DNA of 64,000 bases from positions 17,184,001 through 17,248,000 of the forward strand of contig CATNEN010000038.1 of the NCBI GenBank assembly GCA_950097015.1, written 5' to 3'. The stretch comes from Macrostomum hystrix (lineage: Eukaryota > Platyhelminthes > Macrostomidae). Made by a program: the position numbers and the translations under genes. Under the pieces are notes generated by a model that was not told the origin of the DNA, searched no databases, and was given only the letters and a program-made list of their open reading frames with translations. Shown piece after piece: positions 1 to 10,269 of this stretch; positions within the stretch are counted from its first letter, which is position 1; each line of letters begins with the position of its first letter.

Positions 1-510
1 CCGTATCTCATCTCTCCCGTGACTCATCTCTCCTTAGTGTCTCATCTCTCCCTAGTGTCTCATCTCTCCCTAGTGTCTTATCTCTCCCGTGTCTCGTTTC
101 TCGAGTATCTCATCTCTCCCGTATCTCATCTCTCCCGTGTCTCATCTCTCCCGTATCTCATCTCTCCCGTGACTCATCTCTCCTTAGTGTCTCATCTCTC
201 CCTAGTGTCTCATCTCTCCCTAGTGTCTTATCTCTCCCGTGTCTCGTTTCTCGAGTATCTCATCTCTCCCGTATCTCATCTCTCCCGTGTCTCATCTCTC
301 CCGTATCTCATCTCTCCTTAGTGTCTCATCTCTCCCGTATCTAATCTCTCCCGTGACGCATCTCTCCCGTATCTCATCTCTCCCGTGTCTCATCTCTCCC
401 GTATCTCATCTCTCCTTAGTGTCTCATCTCTCCCTAGTTTCTCATCTCTCCTTAGTGTCTCATCTCTCCCTAGTGTCTCATCTCTCCCGTGTCTCATCTT
501 TTCTGTTTCT
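1..510. repeat. Minisatellite, 16/18-bp CTCATCTCTCCCGTGT family, with higher-order repeat
   Basis: Head-to-tail copies of CTCATCTCTCCCGTGT (16 bp), with 18-bp variants ending CCTAGTGT. A higher-order period of 150 bp is visible, because the sequence at 1 recurs almost unchanged at 151. The same unit family recurs at 10690-11745, 33635-33965 and 37130-37790. The ORFs running through it only reflect the lack of stops in the repeat. No flanking transposon termini are seen here; the left edge lies outside the window. Confidence 0.95.
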
Positions 511-791
511 CAACGTCCCGTATCGTCTCTACCAAATCCTACAGTCCTACCCAGCTATATATTATACCTATACCTATACCTATCCTATAATCTGTTCATT
601 CATAGACTGTGCGCCTGCCACATCTACCCTTATTTTCTTCTCCAGAATCGATGCTTTAGAACTGTCGGTTAGAATTAGGAAGACAGAGATCTTTAACCAC
701 AGTGCCACAGCTTCATGAGTGGTCTGTTGGAACACCCTGCCCTTCCTGTTTATTCTGTTAGTTTCCCATTGAGGCACATTTTATTATACAG
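511..791. other. Non-coding, intron of the SLC22A18 gene or 5' flank
   Basis: Low-complexity CTATAC-type sequence near 555-590, then unremarkable sequence ending in the acceptor TTATTATACAG at 781-791 of the first recognised SLC22A18 exon. The missing N-terminal exons of that gene should lie here or left of the window; no convincing exon was found. Confidence 0.5.
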
Positions 792-2984
792 GCGGTCAGA
801 TGGTTGTGACGGACCTGTCGGATCCTTTGAAGCGATCGGAGAGCTTGGCGAAGCTCGGCCTCTCTTACGGTGTCGGCATGGTGCTTGGGTCATTGTCCAG
901 CGGATTCATTATTAAAGCGACTAGGTATGAAAACACTTGCTACTCATCACACTATAATAAATAAATAATTTATAACACATTCCCCAATTGGGCCAGATGT
1001 GCAACTGACAGCACAGCCGCAGCTACTGAAGGCTGCGTACAACTGTTCTGTCCATGGACTGGTGGGACAGCACACCCACACTCAATTACCCCAGCTGGTC
1101 CTAGGAACCATTTAGCAGCAGGATTGAACTTAAGCAATGCAGAATTTGTTAGCTTGTTAAAGGACACAAATTGTTTCAATGGAGTCGGTAATAGAACCCC
1201 CGACCTCCAAGTCGTGAGTCCGACGCTCTAACTACTAGGCTACGACCTCCTCCATCCTCCAACCATCTACTAGGCTACGAAGGCCCTTGAAAAAAATCAA
1301 TGGAGAATGATTTTCGGCTTATTATTTTACACTAAGTTGCATTCTCAAACCAACGCCCTCAGTGAGCACTCTGCCTGTTTTTTCGCCTCAGTCCTGTCCT
1401 TTGTGAGCATGGCAACTATCTGGTTCACAATACCCGCCAGTCTGAAAGCTCCCTCAGCTGTGTCAACTTCGCCAGTCTCCTCGGCACCAACTGACGTGGA
1501 AGACTCGAACGAGACGGGCTACAGGCAACGGCGAGCATCGTCCTCTGGCGCCAAAGTGTTTGATGTGACAAAGTTTTCCGAATTCTTAATTAAAAATCGT
1601 CGCACCCGTTGGCTACTGGCAGTGAAAGTGGTCACAGGCATTCCCATTGGCCTGCTCCAGAGTATGATGCCCATCATCTCTGTGAAACAGTTGGGCGCTA
1701 CGCCTCAACTTAGCGGCATCATGATGGCCTTTGTAGCCATGGTTTCCATGGCTGTGCAAGGTCTTGGCATCTCTGTGCTCACCAAACGGTTTAGTGATAT
1801 TTTGCTATTGACTGCGGCCAGTGCCATTCTTTCTCTGGGATATTTCATGCTTGTAAGCATTCCAATTTACTTATTATATTGCCTGAAAAAGGGGCAACAT
1901 CATAGTGGGGTGTATTTGCGGCAATACCTTACACGACTTTCAATTTGCGAAGGGTCTCGAACGCGAAACCTAAATTTCGCAATACCTGACTGATCGGAAT
2001 GCCACAATACAGAGTACCATTCGTCAGTACCATAATACCGAAATACACCACCGTAAAATTGGATTCCGTGCAACAAGAAATCCGACGTGTAATTTCCAAC
2101 CAATTAATTCAAGGTGCTGTACAACTAGATGCCATAGATGATTTGTTTCATTACAATTTCAGACCTTTCTAGGCACGCAGATCTACTATCTGTTTGTGTG
2201 CATCCTGCCCCTAGTTATTGGTCTCACACTGATCAACGTGCTGGTTAGTAGTGCCCTAACCAATGCCGTCCAAATAGAGGACACTGGTAAGTAAATTAAA
2301 TAAATTAAATAAGCAAATTAATACATGTACATTAAATTTCTCTACTTTAGCTAGTGCTGGTTTACCAGTCGGGTGAGCGGCAGAGCGTTTAACGTATTTG
2401 CCTCTCGCACCAAGGTCCCTAAGTTCGATTCCGCGGCGAGGCCACATTCAGTTTGGGCGCAGCCGCGGAGAGAAGGCTTGGAGACTTGTCGTGCAATTTA
2501 CGCCCTTGAGGGTCAACCTGCAAGGCACGGTCAAAGGTTACACTGCCTGACGATGAGAAAGTCAGGGCAGATGTACTCACCTGTGTGTGTGTGCTCAGAA
2601 GTTAGCAGAATTGGATAGAATTGCCTCTTTGCTGGCTTCGGGTCTAGTGTTACCAAATAATTTAACATTTGCCAAAGCCCTCATGGAAATCTTGGTGAAC
2701 TGAATATGTTGGAACCAAGTCTCTTGCTCAATTCGAACTCTTGATGTCTCAGTTAAAAGTCCACGGGTTTATCTGCTGGGCATAATATTTAAACTATGAA
2801 CAAATTTGCAGGCTCAGTTCTGGGCATCAATATGGCCATCAATAGCGTGATTCGCATAGCCTCGCCAACACTCGGTGGCCTAATGCTGGACAATCTTGGT
2901 GTCTGGTCGTTTGGCTTTCTCGGCACTGTTAACAGCGCTCTTGTAGCCGCTTATTTTCTGAGAGCGCATTTGAAGCGCGTCTGA
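792..2984 (+). CDS. SLC22A18: SLC22A18-like major facilitator transporter, C-terminal part (4 exons)
   Basis: Exons 792-924, 1363-1852, 2163-2286 and 2812-2984 join in frame through GT-AG introns and stop at TGA 2982-2984. The first exon encodes VTDLSDPLKRSESLAKLGLS and GMVLGSLSSG, an MFS helix 4-5 type segment. The second encodes KVVTGIPIGLLQSMMPIISV and AVQGLGISVL, closely resembling the human SLC22A18 (ORCTL2/TSSC5) block KVASGLPAGLF...IISV. The last two encode EDTGSVLGINMAINSVIRIA and SPTLGGLMLDNLGV, matching its TGTMLG...LGPTVGGLLYRSFGV end. Several hydrophobic segments indicate a polytopic membrane carrier; the family is a proton-coupled organic-cation type transporter. The N-terminal exons are not in the window, so the gene is partial. 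Introns 1 and 3 carry SINEs. A ~60-residue polar linker (Ser/Thr/Arg-rich) follows the helix after residue IWFTIP. Confidence 0.9.
966..1255 (-). mobile_element. SINE family A (tRNA-derived), reverse orientation
   Basis: Read on the minus strand it begins with a tRNA-like head (box A-like GCCTAGTAGTTAGAGCG, box B-like GGGGGTTCTATTACC, eroded from GGTTCGATTCC) and ends in a tail reading GGCCCAATTGGGG. Copies occur at 10345, 30095, 34730 and 42285, all in the same orientation. It lies in intron 1 of SLC22A18. Confidence 0.85.
2365..2690 (+). mobile_element. SINE family B (tRNA-derived)
   Basis: Head GGGTGAGCGGCAGAGCGTTT (box A-like), then AAGTTCGATTCCGCGGCGAG (box B), then a body with GGCTTGGAGACTTGTCGTGC, CTGACGATGAGAAAGTCAGG and GCAGATGTACTCACCTGTG. 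Related copies are at 17371, 23951, 28448, 29828 and 63479. It lies in the last SLC22A18 intron. Confidence 0.88.
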
Positions 2985-3148
2985 CTTTGTTATTGTTTTT
3001 GTTTGCGCTAACTTTCAATTTAACATTTCAAATCGGTTTCCTGTAATTTATGTAGCTTGATTTTAACAACTATTACGTAACTTTTGTTTTCTTTCTCTGA
3101 ATCCCGTTAGAGTTTTATCAAAATCGGATTTTTGTGGCAACTACATCG

Positions 3149-3154
3149 AATAAA
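3149..3154 (+). terminator. Poly(A) signal AATAAA of SLC22A18
   Basis: AATAAA lies 165 nt after the stop codon. A second AATAAA at about 3515, just before the mariner, is an alternative. No cDNA is available to choose between them. Confidence 0.5.
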
Positions 3155-3535
3155 TATTTTTAAGCTTTATTTTAGCGCGTTAGAAGTTGTAAAAAATCAT
3201 ATAATTATCAACTAATATTTTGTTGTACTGACTAAAGTGACAGAATTTTTATAGCATTTTCAAATTTCGAACTCAAATTTTGGCCTTATTTTACTAATAT
3301 GCTACTACTTCTTCTAGTAGTATAAACTCTACAATTTTTAACCTAATTAAACATGTTAACGCAGTCGCAGTTAACAACAATATAAGTTCTTTTTTGTTTA
3401 GTTATGATTTAAACTGTGCTAATTTTCCTTAAGTGCCTAATTGACAATCTATATAGCTTTTTTGTTTGATTTCCGTTTCGTGTTTCTTTTCAGTTAAAGT
3501 TCTACTTGCTACGAAATAAATATCATTGTAATTTA

Positions 3536-4239
3536 CGAGGGGTGTTGCAAAAGTTTCCGGACTAATGATAATGCTAATAAGGTGACACTTCGTGTTTGAT
3601 TTGGCTGAAAATTAATGTCTATGGTATTCAGCCGTAGAAAAGACTTCCTAAAATTTTATGCAGCTTAGTCAACCACAGTGAGCGAAAATGAGTCGACCGA
3701 AGAATCCATCGGAGTTCGGGTCTAAGAAAGCCAGCTTCCAACGACTGCTGAACCACCCAGCCTACAGTCCCGATCTCGCCGTCGCCGATTTCCACCTCTT
3801 TGGCCCAATGAACATGCCAATACGGGGCGAGATCTTCACAACGCGCGAGGAGCTCATCGAAGCAGCCAACAAGTCTCTACGTCAGTTCGATGCCAGCTTC
3901 TGGGAGTCTGGCTTCGACAAGCTGATTGAGCGCTACCGAAAATGCATCTCCGTAAATGGCAAATACGTGGAGCGAGCCAGCAATCAACCTGTGGACGCAT
4001 CCGGCGATAGAAGCGACAGTGACAGTGATTGGTAGCTGTAGCTCGGAAATCGTATTTGATGACTATAATAATCTAGTGTAAAATCGCTTATTACTTTGGA
4101 CCATCAACTCCAAACTTTCTGAAACTTTATAATATTATAAAATACAGTTGCCTGTTCGTCTGTTTAAATTTTTTGCTGAATCAGGCAAAAATTATCACCA
4201 TGACGAGCATTAGTCCGGAAACTTTTGCAACACCCCTCG
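3536..4239 (+). mobile_element. mariner-family element, internally deleted, with perfect 32-bp TIRs
   Basis: The left end CGAGGGGTGTTGCAAAAGTT continues for 32 bp that are exactly inverted at the right end. A TA dinucleotide flanks both sides (3534-3535 and 4240-4241), the mariner target duplication. At 704 bp it is about half the usual ~1.3 kb and retains only a C-terminal transposase remnant, so it is non-autonomous. The perfect TIRs suggest fairly recent mobility in trans. Confidence 0.95.
3688..4035 (+). pseudogene. mariner transposase remnant (C-terminal third)
   Basis: 115-codon ORF. Residues LLNHPAYSPDLAVADFHLFG match the mariner block around the third catalytic Asp (YSPDL), followed by the FDASFWESGFDKLIERYRKC and ISVNGKYVE C-terminal blocks. 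The N-terminal helix-turn-helix region and the first two catalytic Asp residues are absent. A short N-terminal stretch (MSRPKNPSEFGSKK) is joined directly to the C-terminal part, consistent with one internal deletion. Confidence 0.9.
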
Positions 4240-4609
4240 TATGCTGCAGTGACAAAACAGTTTTTCCTGAAATCGAATTACGAACCATATAAAAAATCCT
4301 GACTAGTGTTTGTTTTCTTTCTTAACACTTATTTTCGTAGAAAAGATTCTATTTAAAATTGTTAGCGTTTTAACAAATTTCTTTGATTTTGTTGTTAGAA
4401 CGGAAAAAGCTCGTTAGGTTATTAAGTGGGGTTGCTTTTATACTTATAAAACTTAGAATTTGCTTGTGTTAAAATGTACACACACGGTTTAAAATGTGGC
4501 AGTAACATTATTCGATCGTTGGCGTAAAGTCTAGATGGTATTGGAAAATTAGTTTTTATCATATTGTGTAAATTCACAGCTTCAGATGTGGCTTAGACAG
4601 CGTCACCAT
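4240..4609. other. Intergenic, AT-rich; 3' flank of the P450 gene
   Basis: AT-rich sequence with no ORF or repeat of note between the mariner and the P450 stop codon. No AATAAA on the minus strand was recognised, so the P450 polyadenylation site is unclear. Confidence 0.4.
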
Positions 4610-6169
4610 TCAGAGTCGCAAAAAGTCCAGTCGATTCTCGCCAGCATCGCGAGCCAAGCCGCACACGCCGCGGAGGATGCTGTCCACCTGTGTCTCGTAC
4701 TCTTTCGATAGTCGGACCCTGTAGCGCTGCATCACGGCCGTGAAGGTGAGAAATATCTCTAGCTTGGCTAGACTCTCGCCCGGGCAGGCTCTCTTGCCGA
4801 CGCAGAATGGTTCCAGCATCTTCGATGGAGCGTAGATGCCGTCCTCCGTCAGAAAGTGCTCCGGATAGAAAGTGAACGGACGTTTCCAGAGCTTCGGATC
4901 GCGATGCAGTCCAAACAGAAACGGTACGATTGCAGCGTCAGCAGGGATGAGGTAACCGCGGAAGTAGGTATCCTTCAGAGCACGGTGCGAAACGGCATTT
5001 GGCGCCAAAGAAGCCAGCCGCATGCTCTCATCGATCACCGCCAGGGTGTAGTGCAGCTGCGACTTGTCCTGCGGCTGGGGTCGCTTCTCCGTGCCGACAA
5101 CGCTGTGGATCTCCTTCTGTAGCTTGTCTTGAACCTCAGGAAAAATAGCCATATGGACCATGAGCCACTCCAGTGACTTGGCTGTCGTATCAGTGCCAGC
5201 AATGAACAGCTCAGTGCCAACCCTGACCAGTTGGAAGTTTTTGAATGTCTCGAATTCGCCCCTGGCCTCTGCATTTCGGCGCTCTTTGATGTAGGCGTCG
5301 CACAGGCAGCTTCCCTCAGCGTCCGGATCGGCGGCTAGTAGAGCTTCACGCTGCGAAATCTCCTCCTTGACAAATTTGTGAATGTTCTCCACTGTGCTAA
5401 TCAACTTTTTTGTCATCGGCAGGAGATTTAAAGGCCCAGCCAGGTATGGAAACAGAAACGGAAGCGAGTCAATCAGGCCCACGTCGAATAGAAACTTGGT
5501 GTCCTGCAGGAACTTCTCATAGCGCTTTTCCTCGTCGGCGTACCTGCGTCCGAATACGAGCATCGCAATAACACTGTTAGTCAGCGCATTGAAGTGATTT
5601 ATCACCTTGACCTGACCAGACTGCCGTTCCAGCTGCTCAAACAAGAGACTGATTTCTTCGTTGATGAACTCCACGGACTCGGTGCGAGCAAAGCCGAAGT
5701 CTCTAAGGACCCGGAGGGAAACCCGCCGCTGCTCAGACCAGACAGAACCCTCGGTGAACAAAATTCCGCAGCCTTGTGTTAGCTGACCAGCGGATGGTGG
5801 CACCTGTCTGCCTGAGAACACGTCCTCGCCGAGCATTTCTTTGAGCAGTTGGTAGGAAGAAACGACGATCATGAGCCTGTTGCCCATCCGGTACGAGTAG
5901 ATGTCGCCGTATTTCAATCGCATGTCATTGTGGCTCTCCTCCAAGTGCTTCATGTCTAGCCATGGAAGCCGGCCAAGAATTGGAACGCCTTGAGGTCCTG
6001 GTGGTAGTTTAGAGGCGCGATAGCATGATCTTGCGGTGTAGAGCAGAACCGCTGTAGCTCCGACAGCTGCCACAATGCCTCTGACATGAGACTGAACGAA
6101 TTCTCTAGTATTGTCGATGGCTTCGGCGCTAATTAGCTTGCCAACGAATTGACGAATGTTATCTGACAT
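4610..6169 (-). CDS. Cytochrome P450, CYP2-clan type, intronless
   Basis: 519 residues in one exon. An N-terminal hydrophobic anchor (about residues 29-46, IVAAVGATAVLLY) is followed by the proline hinge PPGPQGVPILGRLPWL, then the I-helix oxygen-activation motif FIAGTDTTAKS, the K-helix ExxR (ESMR in VIDESMRLA), a meander ending in a PERF-like YPEHF, and the heme-binding loop PFCVGKRACPGE with the axial thiolate Cys462. All features needed for a functional haem-thiolate monooxygenase anchored in the ER are present; length is normal for microsomal P450s. The substrate cannot be inferred. The absence of introns, unusual beside the split genes around it, may indicate a retrocopy or ancestral intron loss. 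Start chosen at the ATG preceding the membrane anchor; no upstream in-frame extension is needed. Confidence 0.95.
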   Translation of the reverse strand: MSDNIRQFVGKLISAEAIDNTREFVQSHVRGIVAAVGATAVLLYTARSCYRASKLPPGPQGVPILGRLPWLDMKHLEESHNDMRLKYGDIYSYRMGNRLMIVVSSYQLLKEMLGEDVFSGRQVPPSAGQLTQGCGILFTEGSVWSEQRRVSLRVLRDFGFARTESVEFINEEISLLFEQLERQSGQVKVINHFNALTNSVIAMLVFGRRYADEEKRYEKFLQDTKFLFDVGLIDSLPFLFPYLAGPLNLLPMTKKLISTVENIHKFVKEEISQREALLAADPDAEGSCLCDAYIKERRNAEARGEFETFKNFQLVRVGTELFIAGTDTTAKSLEWLMVHMAIFPEVQDKLQKEIHSVVGTEKRPQPQDKSQLHYTLAVIDESMRLASLAPNAVSHRALKDTYFRGYLIPADAAIVPFLFGLHRDPKLWKRPFTFYPEHFLTEDGIYAPSKMLEPFCVGKRACPGESLAKLEIFLTFTAVMQRYRVRLSKEYETQVDSILRGVCGLARDAGENRLDFLRL

Positions 6170-6845
6170 TCCTACCTGGTGCTTTGTCTGGCTTTACTGT
6201 TCCAGTCTGGATTGACAGCCGATTCAGTCCGACTGCAAGTTTTTGTGGATTCAGTCGTTGTTTGCTTAGGCTTATGTATGTCTGTCTAATCTAGCTAGCT
6301 ACGTACATGCCACGTTTTAGGGGTAGCAGTTTTCTTCAGCCAACCACATCTTGTCTGTGGTCATCTGTTTACCTCGTCTCTCTTGCTGCGTTTAGGAAAG
6401 AAATAGCATCTGCATAATACGGCCAATTGTTCTTAACAAACGCACGTTGTGTGTCCAGCTTTATTGTACTTATAGGCACATGATTGTTTATATTCTATTC
6501 TTTCATGCAGCACAATGGGGTGGAAATAAGAAGCGATGGCTTCAGAGGGAAAATTAAAATGTTTTGGTTTACTGGAATTTATGCTGGAATTGCAGTTCCA
6601 ATGCAGATGAACGTGTTGGTGTTTTCGAGTTATTGTAATAGTTGAAGACAGGTAGCAATAAATATTTTTGCTTGCGTTTAATTTGAATATCACGCGTGTT
6701 CAATGGTTTGAGTTCGAAATTAAAAGGTCATTTTTTCATGCCTCGTGGATCTGTTATTGTCTTAAGTCTTACATGACATTGAGCTTGAAAACATGTACCG
6801 GACGTCCCGAAGTGTCTCATTGGCATGGTCGCAAATGCTCAATGC
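6170..6845. other. Intergenic between two minus-strand genes; FkbM 3' region
   Basis: Contains the P450 promoter side (6170-6420) and the FkbM-gene 3' side. TTTATT at 6460-6465 reads AATAAA on the minus strand and is a candidate poly(A) signal about 380 nt after the FkbM stop. No other gene was recognised. Confidence 0.4.
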
Positions 6846-8030
6846 TCAGATCCGTACAGCAAGCACCTCATCAGCAAAGTCGCTTCGAATCCAGATGCCG
6901 TCCCAGTCGCGAAATGTTTCAACATTCTGCAGCTCCAAATCTTTAGTAGAGTACAGTGCATAGTTCCTAGCTAGCATGAAGTCAGTGATAAACTTGTAGT
7001 GCGGCGAAGATTGAGGAAGACTGTCTGGAGTCCTCCAGAACTCCATCTGCAGCACCAGAATGTCGAACTCTCGGAACAAATTGGCTCCGGTCTTAAAAAA
7101 CAGATGCTCTCCAGATTCTATATCAATCTTCATGATAATCTTCTTTGTTTTTATGTGTCTTCTAAGGTCGTCAGCCCGAGCTGTCATCACTGGAATCGTA
7201 TCGACGACCTGGTTTTTTAAAGTCGCGTCATCTTGATCAGCGTAGCCACCCACAGAGGCGCCACCAACGTTGCACTCACTGTCCGCAACGTCCCAGCTCA
7301 GGTGTTTTAATGCAACTTCGTCGCTGATGAAGCACCAGAATAGTCGGAGATTGTCACCAAGAATGCCGAGACGTTTAGCAGTCAGCTGCAGCCTTATCAG
7401 CGTCCTGATGTTGGCATCCACAGCCACCACATGGTATCCCAGCTCAGAAACCTGCAAAGCGTAGGCACCAATATTGCTGCCGATGTCCAGGAATGTTACT
7501 TCATCAGTGGGAAACTTCTTAAGTGTGAAGAGCATCCTTCGAATGTCTTGGATCTCCCAGTGATGCTCGTCAAGTAATTGTCGGGATATCAAGTCCTGTC
7601 TATCGAAAGTGTAAATTTGCATGACGTCATCGCTAGCGGCTCTGTACATTGTGGCCAATTCGGCAGTTCGCTTGACCACCTCGTACACCTGGTTTGGTAA
7701 GTTTATCTTTAATCGGCACAAAGGAAATCGGCCTTTGACAAGCGTGTAGACCGGCCCGTCCTCGCACAACAAGTTCTGCAGTCTGGGATCCGTGAAATCC
7801 ACATCCCTCAATTCGTTGAACGCCGGACAGTTTTTAAAGTGCACTACACTGAGAAGTCTTGGCAAACCGCCTGGCAGATTTGTCTCCGCCGAGTCAACTG
7901 GAAGCCTTGATGTCACCGAGCGAACTTTTGTCGCTTGTTCACCTGCAGAGCTTTTCAGCTTAGTAAATAAGCTGCCCACTACAGCTATGCACAGAAACAA
8001 TGCAAAAATAATTCTAGGCTTGGCTTGCAT
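6846..8030 (-). CDS. FkbM-type SAM-dependent methyltransferase, type II membrane or secreted
   Basis: 394 residues in one exon. An N-terminal signal-anchor (about residues 5-24, PRIIFALFLCIAVVGSLFTK) suggests insertion in the secretory pathway. The catalytic half carries the SAM-binding glycine motif TFLDIGSNIGAYALQ and the acidic loop VVAVDAN, followed by the family-typical IIMKIDIESGEHLFFKTG and FDILVLQMEF blocks of FkbM methyltransferases. Many animal lineages carry expanded sets of such membrane-anchored FkbM proteins of unknown substrate. It is neighboured by a co-directional intronless P450 with a 676-bp gap, which does not imply an operon. Domain identity is secure; the substrate is not known. 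Confidence 0.88.
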   Translation of the reverse strand: MQAKPRIIFALFLCIAVVGSLFTKLKSSAGEQATKVRSVTSRLPVDSAETNLPGGLPRLLSVVHFKNCPAFNELRDVDFTDPRLQNLLCEDGPVYTLVKGRFPLCRLKINLPNQVYEVVKRTAELATMYRAASDDVMQIYTFDRQDLISRQLLDEHHWEIQDIRRMLFTLKKFPTDEVTFLDIGSNIGAYALQVSELGYHVVAVDANIRTLIRLQLTAKRLGILGDNLRLFWCFISDEVALKHLSWDVADSECNVGGASVGGYADQDDATLKNQVVDTIPVMTARADDLRRHIKTKKIIMKIDIESGEHLFFKTGANLFREFDILVLQMEFWRTPDSLPQSSPHYKFITDFMLARNYALYSTKDLELQNVETFRDWDGIWIRSDFADEVLAVRI

Positions 8031-8319
8031 TTTAGCGATGATTCCACCTGCCAGCTGTTAACGGTCTTTGTGTATTTCGCGAGCTGCAGTGATGGAAGAT
8101 ATAAGTAAATCTAAGCCCTCGAAAGCAAAATGAATTATGCCTCTACTGCAAGAGATTCTTATCGATTAACATCCAATAGTGAAAAGGTTGACACCTTATA
8201 GGCCCTGCTAGTCTAAAACGTATGCCACTTTTCAAGACAGGTTTTTACAGAATTCCTTACTGTCTGTAATTATTGTGGGTTCAGCAATAACTTGGCTCCT
8301 ACGGCTGCTAATGTGTTAA
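8031..8319. other. Upstream region of the FkbM gene
   Basis: Presumed 5' UTR and promoter side of the minus-strand FkbM gene. No clear TATA box or repeat was seen before the 11-bp minisatellite begins. Confidence 0.35.
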
Positions 8320-8531
8320 AGACTCGTCGAAGACTCGTCGAAGACTCGTCGAAGACTCGTCGAAGACTCGTCGAAGACTCGTCGAAGACTCGTCGAAGAC
8401 TCGTCGAAGACTCGTCGAAGACTCGTCGAAGACTCGTCGAAGACTCGTCGAAGACTCGTCGAAGACTCGTCGAAGACTCGTCGAAGACTCGTCGAAGACT
8501 CGTCGAAGACTCGTCGAAGACTCGTCGAAGA
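8320..8531. repeat. Minisatellite, 11-bp unit GACTCGTCGAA, about 19 copies
   Basis: Essentially perfect head-to-tail copies of an 11-mer, the most homogeneous array in the window. Because 11 is not a multiple of 3, each frame reads an 11-residue peptide repeat without stops, so ORFs on both strands are artefacts. Confidence 0.97.
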
Positions 8532-8670
8532 CAAAAAACAAAGAAGATTAGATGTAAATCTATTTTTAACCGGTTCTGCAGATTTTAAACAACGATATCG
8601 CCATAACCTTTTATTTATTTATTTCTCAAATTAGTCGACAGCAAGAAAACCCATTTACCAGATCAAACAG

Positions 8671-10269
8671 TCATTTCTCGGTAGTGTCACTTGAAGATGG
8701 AGCCGAATTGTCTGACTCTCGTTTGGGCTGTGATTCGTGTGCATCACCGCACGCAGCCACCAGAATAGCTGAAACAAATTAGTTGTCATCCTATAAAATA
8801 TAAGGTAGGACTTCCTAAAAAAGCATCTAGACTTTTATTGTGAGCAAAATTCATCGCCACAGTCAAAAAAGAGTCTGTCTATTTAGAAGGCTGTCTACAG
8901 ATCTCCTTATTAAGGTGATACTATCATAGAGAGACATTAGTAGAAATATTATTATTATTAGCAGTAAGCGAAAGTCGATACCGGCGAGATACAGAGCGAG
9001 AGAATTAGTTCTCAGTTACAGACACTGGGAAGAGTGGCAGTTCTCAGTTACAGACACTGGGAAGAGTGGCAGTTCTCAGTTGCAGACACTGGGAAGAGTG
9101 GCAGTTCTCAGTTACAGACACTGGGAAGAGTGGCAGTTCTCTGTTACAGACACTGGGAAGAGTGGCAGTTCTCAGTTACAGACACTGGGAAGAGTGGCAG
9201 TTCTCAGTTACAGACAGTAGGGAGAGTTCAGTGCTCAGTTACAGACAGTAGGGAGAGTTCAGTGCTCAGTTACAGACAGTAGGGAGAGTTCAGTGCTCAG
9301 TTACAGACAGTGGGGAGAGTTCAGTGCTCAGTTACAGACAGTAGGGAGAGTTCAGTGCTCAGTTACAGACAGTGGGGAGAGTTCAGTGCTCAGTTACAGA
9401 CAGTAGGGAGAGTTCAGTGCTCAGTTACAGACAGTGGGGAGAGTTCAGTGCTCAGTTACAGACAGTAGGGAGAGTTCAGTGCTCAGTTACAGACAGTGGG
9501 GAGAGTTCAGTGCTCAGTTACAGACAGTGGGGAGAGTTCAGTGCTCAGTTACAGACAGTAGGGAGAGTTCAGTGCTCAGTTACCGACAGTAGGGAGAGTT
9601 CAGTGCTCAGTTACAGACAGTAGGGAGAGTTCAGTGCTCAGTTACAGACAGTAGGGAGAGTTCAGTGCTCAGTTACAGACAGTAGGGAGAGTTCAGTGCT
9701 CAGTTACAGACAGTGGGGAGAGTTCAGTGCTCAGTTACAGACAGTAGGGAGAGTTCAGTGCTCAGTTACAGACAGTAGGGAGAGTTCAGTGCTCAGTTAC
9801 AGACAGTAGGGAGAGTTCAGTGCTCAGTTACAGACAGTAGGGAGAGTTCAGTGCTCAGTTACAGACAGTAGGGAGAGTTCAGTGCTCAGTTACAGACAGT
9901 AGGGAGAGTTCAGTGCTCAGTTACAGACAGTAGGGAGAGTTCAGTGCTCAGTTACAGACAGTGGGGAGAGTTCAGTGCTCAGTTACAGACAGTGGGGAGA
10001 GTTCAGTGCTCAGTTACAGACAGTAGGGAGAGTTCAGTGCTCAGTTACAGACAGTAGGGAGAGTTCAGTGCTCAGTTACAGACAGTAGGGAGAGTTCAGT
10101 GCTCAGTTACAGACAGTGGGGAGAGTTCAGTGCTCAGTTACAGACACTGGGAAGAGTGGGAGTTACCGCCCAAGATGGCTACATGAATCCTTGACTTCTC
10201 ACCATAGTTGAGTGACAGCATCACGAGGACGGCCATCGCCCAGTAGATTGTTTTAGCCATAGAGGACAT
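8671..10269 (-). CDS. Small secreted peptide, 54 residues, two exons
   Basis: Not visible as a single ORF. Exon 1 (10269 down to 10203) starts ATG and encodes a signal peptide, MAKTIYWAMAVLVMLSLNY after MSS, ending at donor G|GTGAGA. Exon 2 (8768 down to 8671) follows a TTTGTTTCAG acceptor and continues in frame with AILVAACGDAHES, then QPKRESDNSAPSSSDTTEK and TGA. The mature part would be about 30 residues, Ser/Asp-rich, with one Cys and a Lys-Arg pair (a possible prohormone cleavage site). Minus-strand AATAAATAAATAAA at 8610-8623 is a well-placed poly(A) signal about 50 nt after the stop. The intron is almost wholly a 31/32-bp minisatellite. Signal peptide, matching splice phase and poly(A) signal together support a real gene. 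No family was recognised. Confidence 0.65.
9009..10160. repeat. Minisatellite, 32-bp then 31-bp units, about 37 copies
   Basis: The first seven copies and the last one share GTTACAGACACTGGGAAGAG (32 bp); the intervening ~29 copies share GTTACAGACAGTAGGGAGAG or its GTGGGG variant (31 bp). The 32-bp form flanking both sides suggests the 31-bp variant expanded inside an older array. The array fills the intron of the small secreted-peptide gene. Confidence 0.97.

Noticed and set aside
1853-2162. Inverted repeat (TGGGGTGTATTTGCGGCAAT versus GGTATT...AATACACCAC) in SLC22A18 intron 2
   Set aside because: Imperfect and short arms without target duplication; possibly an old MITE but not supportable.
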